A stretch of DNA of 64,000 bases from Bipolaris cookei. Lineage: Eukaryota > Ascomycota > Dothideomycetes > Pleosporales > Pleosporaceae. The stretch spans positions 649,213 to 713,212 of the forward strand of contig NRSV01000004.1 of NCBI GenBank assembly GCA_002286855.1. The letters run 5' to 3'. Positions 56,152-64,000 of this stretch are shown here, piece by piece. The stretch's first letter is position 1, and the number at the start of each line of letters is the position of its first letter. The notes beneath the pieces are model-generated. The model was given only the letters and a program-made list of their open reading frames with translations, searched no databases and was not told where the DNA came from. The position numbers and the translations under genes were made by a program.

Positions 56152-59090
56152 ATGGAGGCTGCAGGCCTTGCTGTCGGTACTCTTGCACTTTTCGGTGTCT
56201 TCGGAGACTGGAGCTCTTGTCATACATCGGAGCAGCAAAGTCAATGGGCCAAGGTTATGTCGTGCTAGCAACGAGACTCGATATCTAGAGAGTGCTTCTG
56301 CACCAGTGTGCCAACAGGCTAAATCTTTTCAATTTCAAACACTATGACAAGCGACTTGATGACCCTGAAACTGGGCCTCTCATCTCTCAAGGTCTTGATT
56401 GCATCCGTCAGCTGCTAGAAGACGGCTACAAGCTCGAGTGACGATACGGTGTTAGACCAGCCAAGATTCATGAATCAATCGAATCGCCGACAGCTCTCAG
56501 TATTCGGCTGATGCCCCAATTTAGTCAATTGTCACACAAGCTTCGATCTCTTCGCGGCGTTCAGTCACTCCAGCTATACTAAGATGTACAGTCCGATCAT
56601 TCTCCGAAAAAACGTCACAAAACTCAGCACGTTGCTGTCGACAAGGTCAGATGTAGTATCAAAGATAAAGAACGTTTTGAAGGCCTCATCCAGAGCTTGG
56701 CTGGTCTAGTTGTCGACATCAACGCAGTCATACCTCCACAAATTGGTGGTTCCACCAATGTCGCACTGCAACATGAAATAACCAATTTGAGTTCTGTCAG
56801 TGAGCTGACTATCATGGGTGCTTTGCTGAATGAAGATATCAACATTATTTGCGGGGTAGAAAAGGCCATCGATCGGGAGGGTGCCAAATCAATTCTCAAC
56901 CGCCTCTGGTTCCGCTTGATTGATGACAGAAAAGACAGCATTTCTGAAGCACATTCCGAAACTTTCAAGTGGGCAATCGAGCCTCCTAATGCTGGAAGCA
57001 ATTGGAGCGACTTAGTTCAATGGCTACGATATGGAGCTGGTATATACTGGATCTATGGTAAACCTGGAAGCGGAAAATCCACATTGATGAAATACCTCTT
57101 CGAAAGTTCTGAAGCTTCAGAACTAGTACGAAAATAGGCAGGAAGTCAGAAATTGACCATGGCTAACTTTTTTCTGTAGAATGTTGGAACCTTTGAGCAA
57201 AATACCCTTCATGGTCTGGCCAGAGGTCTTTTGTACCACGTTCTGAAGGAAAATCAGTCACTTATTTCGTTTGTTCTTCTAAAAATGTGGAAAGAGGCTC
57301 AGAGCGGTGTCAAGGACTTGAAGCTCCCTTCAAGTACTGAACTAAACCGGGCCTTCCAGCAACTTGGCAAAGCATCGACATAAGGGGCATTCGCTTTCTT
57401 CATTGACGGTATCGATGAGTTCAAGGGCAGCCATCGAGAAGGAATATCGTTTATCCAGAAACTTGCCACCAGCGCGCACATCAAGATTCTGCTTTCAAGC
57501 CGTCCTATCGACATGTGTGTTGCAGCCTTCCGCACAAGACCTCAACTGAGACTACAGGATCTTACAAAGCGATATATTGAAAAATAAGCCAACGACACAA
57601 TTCGGTCTTATCTTTTTCGAGGTAGCGACAGCTATCTTGATGAAGCCGACATTCGAGAATTGATTGTAACTCTGCAACGCAAGGCGGAGGGTGCATTTCT
57701 CTGGGTCGTGCTTGCTTGTCGCACGTTGCTTGACCGCTTTGATGCCTATGACTCAGCGGAGGAGATACTGCGGGCAGTCGACAGGCTACCACCAGAGCTC
57801 GAAGATCTTTTCCGCAGTATAATCGAGGAAATACCACAGGGAGTTCGGCAGCAAGCATCGAAATTGCTACAGGTCTGCTATGTCCAGAAAGTACTTAAAT
57901 TTGCATCCCCATTTGCGACTTTTGCACTGGCTTGGGCCGACGAAAAGGGTATGTCATTGGATAAGATGAAAGACTTTACTCGATACTCACCTGATGAGAT
58001 AAAGCGGAAATCTGCAATGCTGGAAGGCCGTCTCCGTAGCCGATGCAGAGGGTTATTAGAAATACATGGCGATGCTTCCAAAGGTTACCTATTGCAGGCT
58101 CATCTGAATGATCCTTTTGTCGACTTCATGCACAGAACGGTCTTTGAGTTTCTTGACAACACAGAGGTTCTAGAAATGGAATTTCTGAAATTAGATGACA
58201 ATGGTTTCGATCCGACTGTTGCCTTAGCATATATGTATTGGTTCATGGTGTTTCTCGGTATGGAACCCATATCAGATCAATATTCGTATTTTAGATCCCG
58301 CATACCCGCTGTTCAAGCCATATTAAACATCTCATCGTCCAATTTGGCTACAGTTCTTGATTGTGCTGTCACGGTTTTGAAGGAGCCTTGGCATATCCTT
58401 GACCAGCCTAAAAAAAACGAAGGGTGCCCCCTTGAATTACCAACACGCCGAACGAGTGAACTGGATGACATAGTAGGGTCAATCTATGGATTGCCCAGGC
58501 ACGAGCTAGACAACAAGCATGCTGCCCTGTTGTTAGCTGTAGAACTAGATTTGACTACTTATATTGAGAAGTCTGGTGTCGAGAATGTCAACACAGTGCA
58601 GAGGCTGTAGTATGGTGACAAGTGCGAGCGACTCAACCTCTTGTTTCATGCCATTAGACAGCCTATAGTGAAGTTGCTTTCATATTTTTGGAACTTCGAT
58701 GTACGGGTATCAGCAACGACAATAGGTATTCTTTTGGATTCGGGGTGTGATCCGAACCAGATGGTCGTGGACCAGGATAAGGGCACAACCACTCCATGGC
58801 TATTGTGGTTATCTTATGGTGCCCACCGGGGCAGAGAAATGTGGAGGTTGTATAATGCTGAAGTTATAGCAAAGATGCTGAAGGTTGGTGCGGATCTTTC
58901 GCCCCAAGTCCCCCATAATTATGGCGATTTGCTGAAGGAGCAAATTGAGAGCTTGGTGTGTCTTGGGATATTGCAAACTCATGAAGACCGTCTCGCCATA
59001 ACGGCACGTTACTTAGAAATTACAAGAGCAATTGGTTGCCAAGACGATGTTGACTTGATGGATAACATCAGGGCATTTGAGCAGGAATGA
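56152..59090 (+). pseudogene. HeLo-NACHT type NLR gene relic with eight in-frame stops
   Basis: The N-terminus begins with a hydrophobic MEAAGLAVGTLALFG helix typical of HeLo/HET-S-like domains; between about 56200 and 56215 the frame shifts once. From there a single frame runs to TGA at 59088-59090. It contains a Walker A loop (YGKPGSGKST, about 57053-57082), a Walker B segment (FFIDGIDEF, about 57393), an ILLSSRP sensor and a C-terminal part with ankyrin-like pieces (ILLDSGCDPN). In-frame stops are TAG 56286, TGA 56439, TAA 56580, TAG 57135, TAG 57177, TAA 57381, TAA 57585 and TAG 58608. Two of them (57135, 57177) sit where relatives have tryptophan. Intact relatives are intracellular receptors that trigger cell death in non-self recognition. 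This copy cannot make the full protein; short read-through fragments would lack a complete domain set. Confidence 0.82.
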
Positions 59091-60193
59091 GCAGATGGAT
59101 GAAAGCCTGGCAACAACTCTGGCTGCAACTGGTGGAATTTGCAGGATTAGAACAGCTACAAATACCAAGATTACAAAATACCCCTTATCCAGGCCCTCTT
59201 GCTGTATCATGTTAATTTCCATCTCTTAGTATGTTCATCACTTAAAAAAACTGTAGGTTGAGTCTATTGAGCACAGAGCGAAAAAGCAAGTCGAAGTCAT
59301 TAACACAAAAAACCCGCTAATTCTCGAAAACATCTTGACAACACAGGTTGGACTACCCAATTTGAACTACAGATTTACACTTACTAAAGCGGTACTCCCT
59401 CTGCCCCAAAAAATCTCACTCAATAGATTGACGGTAGCCACTCGGCCATCCAAAGACAACAAAATCGAGTGTAACATTCCCACCCTAATATTAACAATAG
59501 TGAGAGGGAGGATAGCAGTGAGTTTTCCCCATACATACATGAAGTATCATCTTAAAAACAGTAGTTTTAGAAAGTTCAAACATCTTAACGATACTACAAA
59601 CTATCTGCCAAGCTACACACATATAATAGTACCTAAATTCTCTATCATGTACTCTTTCCCAATGCAAAAGTCGTAAGTAACCAACCATCACGCCATTTCC
59701 TCCCCATCCATAATCTCACCATTCTTCCTTCCAAGCAACCACCCCACACAACAACAATCAACGAAGAAAGAGAACATAAAAGATCAATGTCAGTTGTGGT
59801 ATCATGCCATTAAATTTTATCGTAGCATACGCAGCGCAAGTAGCGCCACCGCCCCAAGAAACCAAGCCAAGCCAAACCAAAAGAAACCCCCCCCCCCCCC
59901 CCCAAAAAAAAACAATGGAAGATAATACCATACAGAACAGTACAAAAGTGTACAGTTAACAGTACAAGTACAAATCTATATGTTAAGAAAAAATAGAAAA
60001 GAGAGATTTTGACATGGAAAATACGATCCGAACCATCTAGAACTTCCCAAGTATTTTCAATTCCCCCCCAGAAAAGTTCGAAAAATGAAAAAACGATGCC
60101 AGTCGCTCACAACTCGTTACAACATCGACCAACACTAACGCATGGAAGGAAGGACGAAGAGAGGAAGTAAAAAAAATAAAAATAAAAAGCGTC
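59091..60193. other. Intergenic, with homopolymer block
   Basis: 3' sides of the NLR relic and of the minus-strand F-box/LRR gene. A block of 17 C followed by 9 A lies at 59887-59912. No gene was seen. Part of it should be the 3' untranslated region of the minus-strand gene. Confidence 0.4.
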
Positions 60194-63100
60194 TTAACTT
60201 TTCCCCATCGAATCCCTCCACCGCCCATCACTCACACAAACAAACTTGACATTGCGCCCCCGACTCCGCACGCTCTGCACACCACCAGCATCGAGCCAAC
60301 GGCCGAGATTCTTACACTGACTAACATCAAACCGCTCCAGGTCGCGACACCCTTCTACCACAGCCTCGACACCCGTGCCCGTGACGCGCACGCAGCCGCG
60401 CACAGATAAGTTGCGGAGCTCGAGAAGGTGCAGTGAGATGCAGCGGAGCGAGGTATCTGAGACTGCGGAGCCGCAAAAGGCGAGGTTGAGGTGAGTGAGG
60501 GATGGAAGGCCGAGGGCAAGGACTTCGGTTGCTGTGTCCGAGAGGGCGCAGCAAAAAGACTGTTGATTTGGGGGGTTTCGGATTAGCTGGTTGAAACTTT
60601 TTTTCTTTTCGAGGGAAATGAGGGATCAGGCCTCTCGTTGTGTGGATTGGGGTTGTGAATTCTTTTTTCTTCTTCTCTTTCGTGGCATGTTGATCCAAGA
60701 AAAGAAATAAAATGACAAAAGACGAGGGTCCAAACTTACCAGATCGAGTTGCTTTAGCCCCTTGGCTGCATTGGTGAGATAAACAATAGCGTTGTCGGTC
60801 AGATAGGTGCAGTCGGCGAGACACAGCTTAGTGAGCCTAGGGAAGGGGTAGACGCTCCAGTGTTGGAAGCCTATGTCTGTGATGGTGGTGCAACGTGTCA
60901 GGTCGATGCTTTCGATGCGGTTGGCTGCGTGAACGGCAATGTGGGCCATGCTTCGATCAGTAATGTGCTTGCAATAACTCAGTGTTAACCGTCTGAGTTT
61001 TGGACAGCCGACAACGGTGCCTGGTGGTAGAGGTTGCGGTGGCTGACTGTTGGCACCTTTTCCTTGTCGACGCCCGTTCATCTGAGCCTGTTGTTGAGCA
61101 TGTGCCATGGCCATTTGGGGAGGCATGTCAGGTACTATCCAGCCAATGACTCGGGCAAGGAGGTTATCGCCGACCTTTCTGCAGTTGCTCAGGTCTACCT
61201 CTTCCAGACCTTTAGCTTTCTGTACCATTTCCAGCACAGCAGGTCCAGTAATGTCCCAAACGCTCTTCATACGCCATATCCTGACACTCGGACCACATGT
61301 CTTTGCTAGTTCCCCAAAACCCTCATCTGTCACATGAAAACAGTTGCTGATGTTGACGGATCGTGGCCGGCTGCCGACAAAGGGACATATTATGTCAATG
61401 AGGGACCGGTCGGTGACTTTGCGATTGTACTTTGTAAGATCAAGATCGTGGAGAATATCAGGGGATTCTGATATGAGTTTGCTCCAATGTGAAGAAATGA
61501 TGCGTAGTTTCATCAGCTCGTGAATGTCTAGATTTGCCAAGATAGTAACAATTACAGAATCTGGCAATCGACCTCTTGTGTATATGCTTGGTTTTGTGAC
61601 AAGTCGTGGACGCTTGAAATCGAATGGAACCTCTGGCGGGGTAGATGCATGTTTTGCTATTGTAAAAGATGGCGACGGAGAAAGCGGTGAGCCGTTAGGT
61701 GATGGAGTCCTTGGAAATTCGGTTTTGCCCGGACTTGCGGGAGCTTCGGGTGCTGAGCCAGGTGGTGGTGGAGCGAGCGAACCTCTACGCGATCGTGATC
61801 TGACATTGTCAAGGTCGACGTTTAGAAAAGGGTCCGGATCGAATGGCTCCATCATCTTCTCGTCTCTCCGAGCAGGAGCTACAGAGTTGTCGATGCCGAG
61901 TGTTTCATTGAAAGTAACAGTCGGCACGCTCTTCTTCCTCCGTGGAGTTCGGGGTATTGTGTAGTCTACTATGGCCAAGTCGTTGATATTGGGTGTGCTA
62001 TGCGCATCTGGCATGAGCACATCTTCGTCTTTGGCAGTCTGTAACCGCTCTTTAGCGACAGACTCGACTTGTCGCCGTACGTCTGGAGTGCACTTTTCCC
62101 ACAGCTGGTTCAGCGTGTCTCCCGTGATCATCAGGCATTCGACAGCGGATATAGAGCGGACCGTAGCCGTGCGGCGTGGTGCTAGCGAAAGACTCACTAC
62201 CTCACCAAAGTACTGGCCTGGCTTTAGTCGGGCCTTCACCTCTTGGAAGTTGTGTTCGCCCGCAGCAATCGACTTTCTTCGTCCCTGGGTGGGTGAGGTG
62301 AAGCCGTTGGACTCAGGCACATGGTCGCTAATGACCTCGACTTCGCCCTTTACGATGAAGAAGACATCACGGCCGTGCGTGCCCTGTTTTATAATGTCTA
62401 CAAAAGGGTCGAAGGAACATGGTTGGGCGCGCATGCCGATGAAGTGCAAAATGTCGTCAGGCAGCTCGGAGAAGAGAGGTAGCTCTTTTAGCAGAGGCCT
62501 CACATGCAGACTATCGCTTCCAAAGGCGCTGTGGGCAATGGCTTCAGCAAGGCCCGGACTCGGAGATTTGCGCTTCTTGAAGGCATTGATCTCGCCATCA
62601 CGTATAGTACCGCTCTCGGCCATGACCACATCGCCGTCTTCACGGTCGCGCTTGCCCGTTATCTGGCGCGTGGGTTGTGGACGCTTAGCCGATAGCTCCG
62701 ACTTCTTGCGTTGCAGAATGGCCAGGCGCTCCTGGGCCTCGTGCCTAATGGCGACCTCGACATCGGGAAACTTGGGGAGCTCCTTGGTCAGATCCTCCTT
62801 GTTCAGACGCACGACGAGGGAGCGGACATTGGCAATAATGGTGGCAGTGCGGGGGATGTCCATGAGGATGCCAATCTCGCCAAAGAAGGCACCGGGCTTC
62901 AATTCTGCATATGTGCTCTCCTGGTCGCGCGAAGTGACGCGCACAGCACCGCGGACCAGCCAGTACATGGCCTTGCCCGTCTCGCCCTCGGTCAGAATTG
63001 TGTCATGAGGCTGATACAGCTGCGGCTTGAGGTGCAGGCCAACTTGGGCGAGGAAGGAGTCGGGAGCAGCTTGGAAAAGGGGAAAGGAACGCAGGCGGTC

Positions 63101-63271
63101 GAGCAGGTCGAGCGGCAAGCCCTGGATGGTGGAGGCGGCGAGGGGCGAGGGGCGGATAGGCCTGGCGGGATTGGAGTCGCTATCGTATGCGCGTACCATG
63201 GCGAAGGGGTCTGGGACGGGCACGCCTCCATGAGCGCGGACTGGGCCACCGCCCGGCCTGTATCGGCGCAT
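60194..63271 (-). CDS. Cyclic-nucleotide-binding, F-box and LRR protein, 965 aa
   Basis: Two exons from right to left: 60740-63271 and 60194-60559, with a 180-nt intron whose removal joins KQLDL to SFCCALSDTATEVL, restoring the LRR periodicity. Domains in order: a cNMP-binding domain at about residues 60-180 (YQPHDTILTEGETGKAMYWL, then FFGEIGILMDIPRTATI, with the Glu and Arg of the phosphate-binding cassette); a second at about 265-410 (FGEVVSLSLAPRRTATV); a long disordered S/P-rich linker; an F-box-like segment (LPDSVIVTILANLDIHELMKL); and cysteine-containing leucine-rich repeats (LRRLTLSYCKHITD and others) to the C-terminus. Read-through of the intron gives a false K/R-rich end. The architecture suggests an SCF-type substrate adaptor with a nucleotide-sensing part; ligand and substrate are unknown. 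Confidence 0.9.
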
Positions 63272-64000
63272 GGAGGCGGTGATGGGAGCGTGGGAGCGTA
63301 GGAGTGTGGGAGGAGAGAGAAGTGGCGGTGGGCGGGGACGCGTTATGGGAGTCGCGATAGCTGGTGCAGAGGCGGGAGCGGACTCGCAGTAGGGAGGGGC
63401 AGCAGCCGTTGACTAGCTGGCGGCGGTGTAGTCGTGTGCGGGCGAGTGGAAGCGGTAGAATGGCGGGGCAGGCTCAGCTCATGGTGGTTTATGGTGGCTT
63501 TGGGTGGTGCGAGGGCGCTGGAGGAGATGGCGAGAGTTTGTGCAGGCGCTCAATGGGGAGAAGGCGGTACGCAGGCGGGCGGTCAGTAGCAGATGCAATG
63601 GATGGCGTGGAACAAAGCTGCCGCTAGACGGCCACTGCAACACCTGCCACGGTTGACCGGCGGGCGGGACGCACTGAGCAAAGCAAGGGGCGGGCGGCAG
63701 AAGGTGTGGGAGTGGGTATGGCTATGGCTGTGAGCTGGGCTGGGTGCAGGACCGTAGGCTATTTTCAGCGTCGTGGCCACAGTCTTGCAGGCCGTCGTGC
63801 TTTTCGGAGAGAATAGAGGACGGATCGAGTGCGGGACGAGGCTTTAGTCCCGCAACGCGCGCCCTGGTTGACCGACCTTCTACTCGGCCTTCTCGAAACC
63901 GGGGCACGGACGGACTGGCCTGCTCCCTGTCCTGGAATGGAATGGACTGCCCTGCCATGCCCTCCTCCTGCTACACCACCACTACCACTATCACCATTGT
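63272..64000. other. GC-rich upstream region of the F-box/LRR gene
   Basis: Very G- and C-rich with short arginine-, alanine- and proline-coding frames on both strands, none with family character. It probably holds the promoter and 5' untranslated region of the minus-strand gene. No start of a further gene was recognised before the window ends. Confidence 0.4.

Noticed and set aside
57126..57179. An intron in the NLR relic beginning GTACGA and ending CTGTAG
   Set aside because: The segment reads on in frame with family-like sequence, and the two stops fall where tryptophans are expected, so it was taken as coding with nonsense changes.
1..64000. tRNA genes, rRNA or CRISPR arrays
   Set aside because: No B-box-like GGTTCGA context with a fitting cloverleaf, no rRNA sequence and no regular spaced repeats were found by eye.

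Overview
This window comes from the nuclear genome of a filamentous ascomycete. The genes carry short spliceosomal introns of about 45-60 nt with GTRNGT donors, and lineage-typical families are present: Zn2Cys6/fungal-trans regulators, a HeLo-NACHT type NLR relic, a JEN carboxylate transporter and pogo/Fot1 transposons. Several dead genes and transposons show nonsense-rich decay of the kind RIP produces. A dothideomycete such as a member of the Pleosporales fits best, but that placement is inference from gene style, not from an alignment.

Layout. The left edge holds the 3' end of an RNB exoribonuclease gene (2-457), followed by a dead Zn2Cys6 regulator (1508-2524). From 3300 to 30780 lies the most interesting part, a dense set of catabolic enzyme genes with its own intact Zn2Cys6 regulator (3300-6189). 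In order they are: Baeyer-Villiger monooxygenase 1, a possible small membrane protein, a progesterone-5beta-reductase/iridoid-synthase-like (PRISE) enone reductase, an aldehyde dehydrogenase, a broken SDR, an intact SDR, an acyl-CoA synthetase, a zinc alcohol dehydrogenase, an HSL-type esterase, an acyl-CoA dehydrogenase, then an unrelated-looking protein with a Pif1-2B-like domain, another SDR and Baeyer-Villiger monooxygenase 2. Read as chemistry this is a complete route: reduce an enone and/or oxidise an alcohol to a ketone (PRISE, SDRs, ADH), insert oxygen to give an ester or lactone (BVMOs), hydrolyse it (esterase), oxidise the freed alcohol/aldehyde to an acid (ADH, ALDH), activate it to a CoA ester (acyl-CoA synthetase) and start beta-oxidation (acyl-CoA dehydrogenase). 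Three of the enzymes end in PTS1-like tripeptides (AKL, ANL, SKI), which points to peroxisomes. I infer a catabolic cluster for a cyclic or branched ketone such as a terpenoid or steroid; the actual substrate cannot be read from sequence.

From 31325 to 42225 follow a secreted protein of unknown family, a secreted intradiol dioxygenase, a deleted pogo-type element with 40-bp inverted repeats, a coiled-coil hypothetical and a mitochondrial GHITM/Bax-inhibitor family protein. From about 43.5 to 48.7 kb is a transposon nest: a decayed PIF/Harbinger element (SANT protein plus DDE transposase), whose transposase gene is split by a 128-bp hAT-type MITE with a perfect 8-bp target duplication, abutting two pogo copies, with a probable assembly artefact (353-bp duplication around a single N at 47870).

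The right part contains an unidentified coding-like stretch (49694-50530), a long 5' region leading to a JEN-type monocarboxylate transporter (53021-54673), an NLR pseudogene with eight in-frame stops (56152-59090), and a large protein combining two cyclic-nucleotide-binding domains, an F-box and leucine-rich repeats (60194-63271). All splice models were made by hand from GT/AG sites, frame closure and family conservation; no RNA evidence was available.
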